64,000 nucleotides of DNA from an uncultured Clostridia bacterium (GTDB taxonomy: Bacteria > Bacillota > Clostridia > Oscillospirales > Acutalibacteraceae). Every line of letters begins with the position of its first letter. The stretch's first letter is position 1. Below are positions 1-6,827 of this stretch, piece after piece. The notes under the pieces are model-generated. The model saw nothing but the letters and a program-made list of their open reading frames with translations, had not been told where the DNA came from and did no database searches. The stretch is taken from contig CAJOLX010000003.1 of NCBI GenBank assembly GCA_905235625.1, positions 1 through 64,000 of the forward strand. Direction: 5' to 3'. The position numbers and the translations under genes were made by a program.

Positions 1-86
1 TGACCGCCGTGGGCGAAAACAAAAACGGCAGGTCATATTATTTCAAAGGCGAGTATAAAAAACTGCTTGAACGATATTCCGAATAA
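1..86 (+). CDS. 3' end of a truncated upstream gene
   Basis: An open frame enters from the window edge (codons from base 3) and stops at TAA 84-86, giving the last 27 residues of a protein ending in ..KKLLERYSE. The tail is basic and probably helical. It is too short to assign a family. It is called coding because the frame is open from the edge and the next gene starts only after a ribosome binding site at 145-150. Confidence 0.4.
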   Translation, partial: TAVGENKNGRSYYFKGEYKKLLERYSE

Positions 87-156
87 CAAATTCCGGTTTA
101 TCGGGATAAATCACACAGAAAGAATAATACAAATCGGGATTTGCGGAGGGAATAAC

Positions 157-645
157 TTGAAACAAATATTTGAATCTGACAGGATCAGCTTTGTCGAAAT
201 ATCGGAACGCTTGATAAACGATTACCTCATAATGATAAATGATAACGAAAACGTCAACAGATTTATATATAAAACTAAAAGAGACAGGCAGTTTACCGCG
301 GAAGACGAAACCGTATGGGTACGTAAAAAGCTTGAAGAAAAAGCCGTGATCTTTTCCATGATCGAGAAGAAAACCGGGGCCTTTATCGGGAATATCGAAC
401 TCATGGAGATCAGTGATTCGGTCAAGGAACTCGGAATCGCCATAACCGCAAAAAAGCAGAATATGGGATACGGGACCGAAGCCGTTGGGGCGCTTTTGGA
501 ATTCGGTTTTAAACAATTCGGATTGCAGAAGATCGTTTTGAGAGCTAATCCCGAAAATGGAAGGGCGATATGTGTTTATAAAAAGTGCGGTTTTCGTGAA
601 TACAACAGAACCGACGAACACGTTTATATGGAAAAATCACGATAA
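157..645 (+). CDS. GNAT family N-acetyltransferase (RimJ/RimL type)
   Basis: A 162-residue acetyltransferase that should transfer acetyl from acetyl-CoA to an amine, often a protein N-terminus or a small molecule; the substrate cannot be told. The acetyl-CoA loop is visible as KQNMGYGTEAVGALLEFGF, followed by the typical LRANPENGRAICVYKKCGF segment near the C-terminus. The start is placed at TTG 157 because GGAGGG (145-150) sits six bases upstream; the same frame is open back to TTG 67 but has no ribosome binding site there. It stands alone between a cut-off gene and a mobile element, so it may be accessory. Family certain, function unknown. Confidence 0.8.
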   Translation: MKQIFESDRISFVEISERLINDYLIMINDNENVNRFIYKTKRDRQFTAEDETVWVRKKLEEKAVIFSMIEKKTGAFIGNIELMEISDSVKELGIAITAKKQNMGYGTEAVGALLEFGFKQFGLQKIVLRANPENGRAICVYKKCGFREYNRTDEHVYMEKSR

Positions 646-817
646 ATACTGGTTTTAGTGAAACAAATTCCAGTTTGTCAAGGCAAATCATTAGATGACA
701 CACCACAATATCTTCAGAATTATTCAAATGTCAATACCTTTTATAAAAATGTAAAATAAAACGGCCAAAATGTAAAATAACCGAGCAATTTAACAATAGA
801 ATATTTCTTGCATTTTT

Positions 818-852
818 AAGGGAACGGAGAACAACGAATTCTCCGTTCCCTT
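818..852. terminator. 14-bp perfect hairpin, terminator-like
   Basis: AAGGGAACGGAGAA (818-831) pairs perfectly with TTCTCCGTTCCCTT (839-852) around a 7-base loop. There is no strong T-run on either side. It lies between the acetyltransferase and the convergent XRE gene, where a bidirectional terminator is expected. The rest of 646-911 is A+T-rich with no gene visible. Confidence 0.55.
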
Positions 853-911
853 TGATATTTATGGATTCTGTTTCAAATTATGTCAAAATAAATGGTAAGG
901 GAAAATAATGT

Positions 912-1394
912 TTATTCCTCCCTCGGCACTTTCGCCGTAATCATATCGGTATCCGATAACTTGAAATTGTATCTAAATGTATCATAATCGTCTTTTGATA
1001 ACTCGCCCCGTCTCATTGCCTTCCTCTTCCGGTTCCAGGCAAAAAGCATTTCAAAAAGAGTGGCATAGGTTGTGCCTTTTGTTTTATCAAGTCTCAGGCA
1101 AAGCTCTCCGTCTATGTCATCTATGTATAAACCATACATATCCTCAAGAGCAAACAGGGTGTGCATAAGTCCCGTGTAACTGTCTATATCCGGAACATTC
1201 AATGCCTCGGGCGATACATTGAATATTGCCGCAAGCTTTTCGGTTGTATCCGCCTTCGGCAATCTCTTCGCTGTCTCATATTGGGCGATTCTCACATCGG
1301 CGGTTTTCTCGGAGAATCCGAGTCTGTTCCCCAGCTCTTTCATAGTCATATTATTCTTCGTCCTGAAGAAATGTATCCTTTCCGATATAGCCAT
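912..1394 (-). CDS. XRE-family helix-turn-helix regulator
   Basis: A 160-residue protein with an N-terminal Cro/C1-type HTH (about residues 5-65: RIHFFRTKNNMTMKELGNRL followed by a recognition-helix region and AAIFNVSPEAL) and a C-terminal part of about 95 residues without a recognised domain. The start ATG at 1394 has GGAGGT seven bases upstream. Proteins of this layout are common next to relaxase genes on clostridial mobilizable elements and are presumed repressors. It is transcribed away from the mob genes from a promoter (1427-1455) whose -35 box lies inside an 11-bp inverted repeat shared with the opposite promoter, which suggests autoregulation and control of the element (inference). 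Confidence 0.8.
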   Translation of the reverse strand: MAISERIHFFRTKNNMTMKELGNRLGFSEKTADVRIAQYETAKRLPKADTTEKLAAIFNVSPEALNVPDIDSYTGLMHTLFALEDMYGLYIDDIDGELCLRLDKTKGTTYATLFEMLFAWNRKRKAMRRGELSKDDYDTFRYNFKLSDTDMITAKVPREE

Positions 1395-1426
1395 GATAAT
1401 ACCTCCGCGATTAATTCTGTGAGGTT

Positions 1427-1455
1427 ATCATAGCATATCGGATTTACTATGTCAA
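1427..1455 (-). promoter_or_regulatory. sigma-A promoter of the XRE regulator
   Basis: On the minus strand, TTGACA (1455-1450), a 17-bp spacer, then TATGAT (1432-1427). It points at the XRE gene starting at 1394. Confidence 0.7.
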
Positions 1456-1494
1456 GCATATTTATCACTATTGTTTAATATTTTGCTTGACATA
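1448..1494. promoter_or_regulatory. Candidate operator: inverted repeat holding both -35 boxes
   Basis: TATGTCAAGCA (1448-1458) and TGCTTGACATA (1484-1494) are perfect 11-bp inverted copies. Each contains the TTGACA -35 box of one of two divergent promoters. AGCATAT also recurs at about 1432, 1456 and 1530. The symmetry fits binding by a dimeric repressor, most simply the adjacent XRE protein; binding itself is inferred. Confidence 0.55.
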
Positions 1495-1515
1495 CTGAAC
1501 ATTTAATGATATATT
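1487..1515 (+). promoter_or_regulatory. sigma-A promoter of the mobilization genes
   Basis: TTGACA (1487-1492), 17-bp spacer, TATATT (1510-1515), with TATAAT overlapping at 1515-1520. It would transcribe the leader at 1520-1725 and the HTH and relaxase genes. Confidence 0.7.
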
Positions 1516-1574
1516 ATAATCAGATACTAAGCATATGTGATTAGTGCTAATCTGTCACGAAGGGAGTGAGTAAA

Positions 1575-1625
1575 ATGTTCAGTGCCGCCGGCAGGCCTCA
1601 ATCCGGTTATGATGGCACGTCATAA
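1575..1625 (+). CDS. Possible 16-residue leader peptide
   Basis: ATG 1575 follows a purine-rich AGGGAGTGAG and encodes MFSAAGRPQSGYDGTS before TAA 1623-1625. The last codons and the stop lie inside a 10-bp perfect hairpin (CCGGTTATGA 1603-1612 with TCATAACCGG 1620-1629), so translation would alter RNA folding ahead of the mobilization genes. A leader peptide or attenuator is possible; chance is not excluded. The remainder of 1395-1725 contains the two promoters and a second stem, GTTACTG 1636-1642 with CAGTAAC 1663-1669. Confidence 0.3.
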   Translation: MFSAAGRPQSGYDGTS

Positions 1626-1725
1626 CCGGTATTGAGTTACTGCTTTTGACATAGTCATAAGTCAGTAACGAAACACGTGCCGAAAATATGTTCATTATGA
1701 AACAAAATTGAAACAAGAAGGAAGG

Positions 1726-2046
1726 TTGATAAAAACGAGTATTAAACTCAGCATTGAAGTTGAAAACGGCGATGAAACAGAGAAGGATGAATTTCTGAAA
1801 GCAATATCATATATGTATCATTATGAATTTGTGAAGAAAAATTCGGGTAGCTACGGCAATAAAGTATATTTTCAATATATTCTCAGTCCCGTAATTCATC
1901 ACAACATCGGAAGAAAAAGAAAACTCTCCCCCGAAGAAGAGAGTGAAGTAAGAAGTATGCACTTTGAAACGGGATTCACAATCAGCGAACTTGTCTCAAT
2001 ATTCGGTGTAAGCAAATCCACAATTTGCAGAACATTCTCAAGGTGA
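1726..2046 (+). CDS. Small HTH protein upstream of the relaxase
   Basis: About 106 residues. The C-terminal 45 residues (RKRKLSPEEESEVRSMHF.. through SIFGVSKSTICRTFSR) match the helix-turn-helix of resolvase/Hin-type DNA-binding domains. The N-terminal part (IKLSIEVENGDETEKDEFL..) is a beta/helix segment I do not recognise. The start is unsure: TTG 1726 has AAGG four bases upstream, and TTG 1708 is also in frame without a good site. The stop TGA 2044-2046 lies two bases before the relaxase ATG, so the two are probably translationally coupled. It may be a sporulation-type or plasmid regulator, or an accessory nicking protein; function not known. Confidence 0.65.
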   Translation: MIKTSIKLSIEVENGDETEKDEFLKAISYMYHYEFVKKNSGSYGNKVYFQYILSPVIHHNIGRKRKLSPEEESEVRSMHFETGFTISELVSIFGVSKSTICRTFSR

Positions 2047-2048
2047 CT

Positions 2049-3320
2049 ATGCCGGCATATACAATAGCAACTCATGTAGGAACAAAAATAGCAAGGCAGC
2101 ATAATATCCGTGACAAGCGTATAACCGACAAAGAAGCGCATATTGATCCGAACGGCAAGCATGAAGTCTGGTTCGGCTGCAATCTTACGGAAAAAGAAGC
2201 ATATCACAAATTGTTTGATTCCGCTGTGGCCGAATACAATTCGAGACAAAAACGGAACGACCGCAAAATTTCCGATTACTATGAGAAAATCAGAAATGAC
2301 AAGCAGAAGCATACCGCTTATGAAATGATTGTATCAATAGGTAATATGGAAGAGAGAATACCCGAGGAGTTAAGTTATGAGATTCTGACCGAGTTTGTTG
2401 AAGGGTGGAAAGAAAAGAATCCGAATATGTATATGTTCGGCTGTTACTACCACGCCGATGAACAGGGAGTTCCGCATGTTCATATTGACTACATACCTGT
2501 AGGAACAAATTATACGAGAGGTATGAAGAAACAGGTCAGTTCATCCAAGGCGCTTGAGGAAATGGGTTTTGTTACAGACACTTTCAAAGGAACCGCACAG
2601 GTAAAATGGATACATTCCGAAAACGAGAGATTGGAAACAATATGCAACAATCACGGAGTGGAAGTATATCATCCGCAGACGGGAAAAGAACATCTTGAAA
2701 AAGATTTATACATTCTCGAAAAACAGGCGGATAATCTGAGAGCCGAAATATCGGATATCGAAGAAGAAAAGCAAAACATAATCAGAAAAAGCGTTATGGC
2801 GGTTGATAAGCTTGAATCCGAAAAATCGGCGCTTGAAGATGAGATTACCGAGCTTGTTCACGACAAAACCATTGCACAGGCCGAGCTTGATGAAACGGCG
2901 GCTCTTGTCAAAACAATCCGCGGCGATTTCGAAAAAGAGATTCCGAAAGTATCAAGTATACTGCCTCAGCCGGAGAAAAAGGAAACGGCTGCCGATTACA
3001 GAAAGAGGATTATTCCTATAATCAGCAACGCGATAAAATCCATTGTTGACAAAGCCAGATCCTGGCACAGAACAATAATTGCTCTTACCAAAGAAAACAC
3101 TCGCCTTGCCGAAGAGAACAAAACCGTTGCCGAAAAGGATGAGAAAATCAAAACGCTTGAAAAAGAGAACAGTTCCATGCGAACCAGCCTTACCGACATA
3201 ATTGAGATGCGAGGCGGAAAAGACAAACTTGCCGACGAGTTATATGAATTCCGTGAACGCCGAAGACAGGAATCCTTACAGAAACATAAAACCAAATCCC
3301 GTTATTCACCCGAAAGGTGA
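2049..3320 (+). CDS. mob: MOBV-family relaxase / plasmid recombination enzyme (Pre/Mob)
   Basis: A 423-residue relaxase that should nick one strand at an oriT and start conjugal mobilization. Seen: an N-terminal HNIRD motif near residue 20 (the MOBV motif I position whose His is the nucleophile in MobM), and the metal-binding motif YHADEQGVPHVHIDYIPV near residue 135-150 (HxDExxxPHxH). From about residue 220 the chain is a long coiled coil rich in Glu and Lys, typical of Pre/Mob C-termini. ATG 2049 is preceded by AAGGTG and is coupled to the upstream HTH gene. No conjugation genes or integrase are present here, so the element needs helper functions. Family assignment firm. Confidence 0.9.
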   Translation: MPAYTIATHVGTKIARQHNIRDKRITDKEAHIDPNGKHEVWFGCNLTEKEAYHKLFDSAVAEYNSRQKRNDRKISDYYEKIRNDKQKHTAYEMIVSIGNMEERIPEELSYEILTEFVEGWKEKNPNMYMFGCYYHADEQGVPHVHIDYIPVGTNYTRGMKKQVSSSKALEEMGFVTDTFKGTAQVKWIHSENERLETICNNHGVEVYHPQTGKEHLEKDLYILEKQADNLRAEISDIEEEKQNIIRKSVMAVDKLESEKSALEDEITELVHDKTIAQAELDETAALVKTIRGDFEKEIPKVSSILPQPEKKETAADYRKRIIPIISNAIKSIVDKARSWHRTIIALTKENTRLAEENKTVAEKDEKIKTLEKENSSMRTSLTDIIEMRGGKDKLADELYEFRERRRQESLQKHKTKSRYSPER

Positions 3321-3355
3321 CAACTTCAGAAAACATTATCAATCTGAAGCGCGAC

Positions 3356-3400
3356 AGTCATAAGTGACTTCAGGCTTTGAAACCGATTTCAAAGTAACGA
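3356..3400 (+). promoter_or_regulatory. Structured motif repeated around the mob genes (candidate oriT or RNA element)
   Basis: AGTCATAAGT (3356-3365) and AGTAACGA (3393-3400) bracket a perfect stem CTTTGAAA/TTTCAAAG (3375-3382, 3387-3394). The same two boxes, only one base apart, occur upstream of the mob genes at 1653-1662 and 1664-1671. A paired conserved motif either side of a relaxase gene could be oriT-related or a cis RNA; not proven. Confidence 0.35.
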
Positions 3401-3441
3401 CCGCGCCCATCCGTAAAATACAAAAGAGAGGAGGATTATGA

Positions 3442-3646
3442 ATGAAGAGGTCATTTGAAGATATGGATATATTTGTATACCGCGTAATTGGCTGATGTAT
3501 CAACAAATATTCAGGAGCGAGAGACTGAAGATTTTGAGATACCGGATACAGTTATCCATTCACTCGCTTTCAGTTTCTGGCAAATGATGCAAAACGAAAT
3601 GAAAGACGGTAAAACCGATGATATTACACATTCGGAAACCAAGTAA
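3442..3646 (+). pseudogene. Small element gene broken by a one-base frameshift
   Basis: ATG 3442, eight bases after an AGGAGG site, encodes MKRSFEDMDIFVYRVIG and stops at TGA 3493. Shifting by one base at ATTGGCTGAT (about 3487-3491) restores an open frame of 51 codons (ADVSTNIQERETEDFEIPD..) to TAA 3644-3646. Dropping one G would join them as ..YRVIADVSTNIQ.., a sensible helix. The simplest reading is a 67-residue accessory protein with a single-G insertion, by mutation or sequencing error. No family recognised. A strong terminator follows directly. Confidence 0.5.
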
Positions 3647-3649
3647 AGG

Positions 3650-3695
3650 ATAGCGGAGCAATGCTTGTAATTAAGCTTTGCTCCGCTATTTTTCT
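3650..3695 (+). terminator. Rho-independent terminator of the mobile element
   Basis: A perfect 12-bp stem, ATAGCGGAGCAA (3650-3661) with TTGCTCCGCTAT (3678-3689), then TTTTTC. It ends the mob transcript. Bases 3700-3870 show only a short palindrome (ACCGATACCGTATCGGT near 3780-3797) and no gene. Confidence 0.85.
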
Positions 3696-3871
3696 TGATT
3701 TTGTACTTTTATTGAATGGAATTCTTTAGAGGATGAAATATATATTACGTAAAAACTGAGAGCGAAACGGTACAAAAACACCGATACCGTATCGGTGAAA
3801 AAATGTCCAAAATGCCCTTACTAAAAAATGAAACAAGTAAAAGAAATTCATATAATGATTATTTACTTCAT

Positions 3872-3919
3872 AAAAACGACTAATCCGAATCCTTCGCCGA
3901 CAGGCTTAGGGTTCGGATT
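3872..3919 (-). terminator. Terminator of tRNA-Ala
   Basis: On the minus strand, AATCCGAA (3919-3912) pairs with TTCGGATT (3890-3883), followed by a run of five T at 3877-3873. It lies just after the 3' end of the tRNA. Confidence 0.65.
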
Positions 3920-3928
3920 ATGACGCTT

Positions 3929-4004
<76 letters not shown>

Positions 4005-4017
4005 ATGCGGTGGGATT

Positions 4018-4046
4018 ATATTAACACGATATCGGCAAAAAATCAA
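4018..4046 (-). promoter_or_regulatory. Promoter of tRNA-Ala
   Basis: On the minus strand, TTGATT (4046-4041), 17 bp, TAATAT (4023-4018); a TATAAT overlaps a few bases downstream. Confidence 0.5.
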
Positions 4047-4104
4047 GATTTTTTTGAAAAATTGTTTAAATATTTAACTTTTTTCAAAGATAGTTACTTT
4101 ATGC

Positions 4105-4131
4105 TTGAAAATAACTCTCTTTTGCTATAAA
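4105..4131 (+). promoter_or_regulatory. Promoter of the LCP gene
   Basis: TTGAAA (4105-4110) and TATAAA (4126-4131) with a 15-bp spacer. The short spacer is offset by an extended -10 (TGC before TATAAA). Confidence 0.45.
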
Positions 4132-4158
4132 ATAAACAGGTGTGAAAGGGACAGTAAT

Positions 4159-5202
4159 ATGGATGATATTTATTTTTCGCCTCAGCCGGTTGAAATTGAT
4201 TTAGATGACGTTAATTCAAACGGATACGAGCCCGAATTTGAGCCGGAGTACGAAGAGCCTCCCAAAAAGAAAAAGCGCAAAAAGAAAAGGTTTTTAAAAA
4301 CTTTTTTAAAAATCATTGCGATAATTCTCGTTGTCGTAACTCTGTTTATAACTCTCACGGCATTGACTGCCGGGTACACGAGAAACGACCTTAAATCAAA
4401 CGAATATATTTCAAAATCAGAGCTCAATAACAGCCCGCTTATTACCAATATTCTGCTTGTCGGCATTGACGGCGAAAGCGATTCATCGTCGAGGTCGGAC
4501 TCCATGATTTTGCTCTCGCTCGATTATAAGCACGGTAAAATCAAAATGGCGTCTTTTTTGAGAGACAGCTGGGTCGTTATTCCTTCGTCCGGCGAATATC
4601 ACAAGCTCAACGCATCTTTCGCTTACGGCGGCTCTCAGCTTTTGACCGACACGCTCGAATATAATTTCCGCGCTGATATCGACCACTACGTTAAAGTTGA
4701 TTTCAAAATGTTCACCGCCATAATCGACAAGCTCGGCGGCATTGATATTGAAATCACACCGAGCGAAGCTTCATTCATCAACAAAACAACGAGGCACACC
4801 GTTTCATCAGGAGACAGCGTTCATATTAACGGCGACGTTGCGCTCGTTTACAGCCGAATTCGCAAGCTGGACTCCGACTATATGCGCACCTACCGGCAAA
4901 GAAAAGTGATAACTGCCATAATCAACAAAGTTAAGCACACGAGCCCTCCCGAGCTTTTCAGAATGGCAAGAGAGGTGCTGCCGATGCTTGAAACCGACCT
5001 TTCCGCTTTTGAAATCGCTTTGCTCGCTTACAAATGCGGCTTTGCGTTCCTCGCCTTCGACATTCAGCAGATAAGAATTCCCACCGAAGAGCTTATGTAT
5101 GCCGACTACAGGGGAGGGCAGTGGGTCGAAATCATCAACCTTGAAGGCTGCAGGCAGCAGCTTTACGACTTCATTTATAAATCATATTCGGAGGAAGAAT
5201 AA
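4159..5202 (+). CDS. LytR-CpsA-Psr (LCP) family cell-wall ligase
   Basis: A 347-residue membrane-anchored enzyme. LCP proteins attach anionic polymers (teichoic acid or capsule) to peptidoglycan from undecaprenyl-pyrophosphate precursors on the outer face of the membrane. Seen: an acidic then Lys-rich cytoplasmic N-terminus, one membrane segment (about residues 50-75), and the LCP domain starting ILLVGIDGES..SRSDSMILLSLD, with the FLRDSWV arginine motif and DVALVYSRIRKLDSDYMRTYRQ, whose arginines bind the pyrophosphate. The start is ATG 4159 because AAGGG lies eight bases upstream; the frame extends to 4105 without a site. DUF1292 follows one base later, so they are co-transcribed. Confidence 0.92.
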   Translation: MDDIYFSPQPVEIDLDDVNSNGYEPEFEPEYEEPPKKKKRKKKRFLKTFLKIIAIILVVVTLFITLTALTAGYTRNDLKSNEYISKSELNNSPLITNILLVGIDGESDSSSRSDSMILLSLDYKHGKIKMASFLRDSWVVIPSSGEYHKLNASFAYGGSQLLTDTLEYNFRADIDHYVKVDFKMFTAIIDKLGGIDIEITPSEASFINKTTRHTVSSGDSVHINGDVALVYSRIRKLDSDYMRTYRQRKVITAIINKVKHTSPPELFRMAREVLPMLETDLSAFEIALLAYKCGFAFLAFDIQQIRIPTEELMYADYRGGQWVEIINLEGCRQQLYDFIYKSYSEEE

Positions 5203-5203
5203 A

Positions 5204-5506
5204 ATGTGCGATGAAGAATACGCTCCCGATATAATAAGCGTAATTGACGAAGACGGCAAAGAGCATATATTTGAAGAGCTCGACCGTATTGAAACCGATA
5301 AAGGCAGATATGTGGCTCTGTCGGACCTTCCCGAAAGCCCCGATGACGAAATGAGCGATGAATTCATCGTGCTGAAGGTCGTTCAGGAAGACGGCGAAGA
5401 AGAAGCGACGCTTTATCCGATAGAGGACGAAGCGGAATATGAAGAAGTGGGCAATCTTTTCCTCGAAAGATTTGCCGAGCTTTACAGCGACGAAGAAGAG
5501 GAATAA
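5204..5506 (+). CDS. DUF1292 (YrzB/UPF0473-like) acidic protein
   Basis: A 100-residue, strongly acidic cytoplasmic protein. The core ISVIDEDGKEHIFEELDRIE..GRYVALSDLP and FIVLKVVQEDGEEEATLYPIED match DUF1292 proteins such as B. subtilis YrzB, whose role is unknown. GGAGGAAG (5190-5197) precedes ATG 5204, which is one base after the LCP stop. In most Firmicutes this gene sits beside ruvX and ireB; here those are at 36.2 and 59.7 kb. Confidence 0.85.
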   Translation: MCDEEYAPDIISVIDEDGKEHIFEELDRIETDKGRYVALSDLPESPDDEMSDEFIVLKVVQEDGEEEATLYPIEDEAEYEEVGNLFLERFAELYSDEEEE

Positions 5507-5529
5507 TAAGCTAATTTAACCCGGCATGT

Positions 5530-5718
5530 TTCACCCTGCCTTGTGCGATAACTTCAGCCCTTAAGTAACCCTACAACATTTTATACGGGAGCCGGACTCC
5601 GTCGGCGGATTGCAGACCTCCCGCATTTATGCGGACGAAGGGAGCGCGAACCCGATGGGAGGCACCCACCTGCTTTAACGCAGGTTACTTGCGGCTGATC
5701 CCGGCAAGGCGGGATTTT
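5530..5718 (+). ncRNA. ssrS: 6S RNA candidate (ssrS)
   Basis: The 230-base gap after the DUF1292 gene is highly structured. CCCTGCCTTG (about 5534-5543) can pair with CAAGGCGGG (about 5705-5713), closing a long rod. Inside are TGCGATAACTTCAGCCCTTA, AGTAACCCTACAACA and GGGAGGCACCCACCTGC, segments I associate with clostridial 6S RNAs. The closing strand runs into ATTTTATTT, a terminator-like end. 6S RNA binds the sigma-A RNA polymerase holoenzyme and mimics an open promoter. The identification rests on remembered family features; a covariance-model search would settle it. The ends are approximate. Confidence 0.7.
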
Positions 5719-5738
5719 ATTTGAGAGGAAGTGCGAAT

Positions 5739-6410
5739 TTGCAAAAGCTGTTTAACGCCGACATTCTTGATATTTTCATTGTGCCGACAGGCTTTATTTA
5801 CGCCTGCAAGGAAAATTCAAAAAGCGGCGAAGACATAGTTTCATTTTTTGAATACAGCACCGAAAAAGACGAATTCAAGAGAATACCCGTCAACAAATAT
5901 ATTTCGGAAAAATACGGAGAAAGCGGATTTGCTTTTGCAAAACAGCTCGGTGATTTCGTCACCTGCAACATTCACACCGTAACGGACGACACGAATATTG
6001 CCGCTTATGATAACGGCACCGTGATAGTTTTTGATAATGAAGGCATTATTTCAAAAACTTTGAAGGTAACTTACAAAAACCATCCCGCAGTTTCGCCCGA
6101 GCCAAACGGCAGAGACCTGTGGATGGCAGTGCCCGAAGCGAACGCAATTATAAATTATTCTCTCAAATACGGCAGAATTGAATTCAGAATAGGCTCAGCC
6201 AAAGAAAAAACTTTTTCTCATCCCACCGGAATTTCCATTTATGACAATTATCTTTACGTTTGCAACGCAAGCTCTTTTAAAATAAGAACCGTTGGCCTTG
6301 AATCATACAGCGTCAAGGATTATCGCATATTCAACGAGCCCGTTTATAAATATATCAGAACGGAAAAATCAGAATACGTTATGCTTGATTCCGGCTTTTA
6401 TGAGTTGTGA
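5739..6410 (+). CDS. Unassigned protein, possibly beta-propeller-like
   Basis: About 223 residues, mostly short beta strands with turn motifs such as TVIVFDNEGIISKTLKV, GRDLWMAVPEANAIINYSL and HPTGISIYDNYLYVCNASS, which resemble NHL or SMP-30 type propeller blades. There is no signal peptide or membrane segment, so it is probably cytoplasmic. The start is TTG 5739 because GAGGAAG (5724-5730) lies eight bases upstream; TTG 5721 would overlap that site. It directly follows the 6S RNA candidate. No function is assigned. Confidence 0.7.
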   Translation: MQKLFNADILDIFIVPTGFIYACKENSKSGEDIVSFFEYSTEKDEFKRIPVNKYISEKYGESGFAFAKQLGDFVTCNIHTVTDDTNIAAYDNGTVIVFDNEGIISKTLKVTYKNHPAVSPEPNGRDLWMAVPEANAIINYSLKYGRIEFRIGSAKEKTFSHPTGISIYDNYLYVCNASSFKIRTVGLESYSVKDYRIFNEPVYKYIRTEKSEYVMLDSGFYEL

Positions 6411-6439
6411 TCAACTTCAAGCTGTCATTAAATTTTTGC

Positions 6440-6467
6440 TTGACTTTTTCGTTTCTTATGTTATAAT
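6440..6467 (+). promoter_or_regulatory. Promoter of tRNA-Pro
   Basis: TTGACT (6440-6445), 16-bp spacer, TATAAT (6462-6467), placing the start site about 20 bases before the tRNA. Confidence 0.75.
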
Positions 6468-6494
6468 AGTCCCGCTGTCTTAAATGAGGCACAT

Positions 6495-6570
6495 CCGGGT
6501 GTGGCGCAGTTGGTAGCGCGCTTGACTGGGGGTCAAGAGGCCGTGAGTTCAAGTCTCGCCACTCGGACCA
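6495..6570 (+). tRNA. tRNA-Pro (anticodon GGG)
   Basis: A 76-base cloverleaf with encoded CCA. Acceptor CCGGGTG pairs with CACTCGG; the anticodon stem is CTTGA/TCAAG around CTGGGGG, giving anticodon GGG; the T arm is GTGAG-TTCAAGT-CTCGC. Its last 24 bases recur twice downstream at the borders of a tandem repeat. Confidence 0.95.
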
Positions 6571-6573
6571 AGG

Positions 6574-6603
6574 AAAAACCGACACTGTATGTGTCGGTTT
6601 TTT
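6574..6603 (+). terminator. Terminator of tRNA-Pro (first repeat unit)
   Basis: ACCGACAC (6578-6585), loop TGTAT, GTGTCGGT (6591-6598), then a T-run to 6603, starting four bases after the tRNA CCA. Confidence 0.9.
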
Positions 6604-6794
6604 CTTTATCTGCACGCAATACATTGAACTCACGGCCTCTAAAATAACGGGGTCCCCGAAAAGATGAAATCTTTTGGGGGAAAGGAGGAGCAGCGGAGTG
6701 AGTGAGTTTTAGCGCAAACAAGCTTTTGATAGGCGCGGAAACGAGCGATACGAAGCTTGCGACGACGCAGTTCAAGTCTCGCCACTCGGACCAA

Positions 6795-6827
6795 GAAAAA
6801 ACCGACACTGTATGTGTCGGTTTTTTC
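6795..6827 (+). terminator. Second copy of the tRNA-Pro terminator
   Basis: The same CCGACAC/GTGTCGG hairpin with T-run as at 6574-6603, located 223 bp downstream in repeat unit 2. It is probably a passive duplicate. Confidence 0.75.

Noticed and set aside
43-621. A 192-codon frame antisense to the acetyltransferase
   Set aside because: The plus strand carries an unmistakable GNAT protein with a ribosome binding site; the antisense frame is a codon-bias shadow.
3442-3646. Programmed ribosomal frameshift
   Set aside because: No slippery heptamer or obvious downstream pseudoknot is visible at the shift; a one-base insertion explains it more simply.
5521-5715. A riboswitch controlling the gene at 5739
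   Set aside because: The structured RNA resembles 6S and has a full closing stem; I could not recognise any metabolite-binding riboswitch core.
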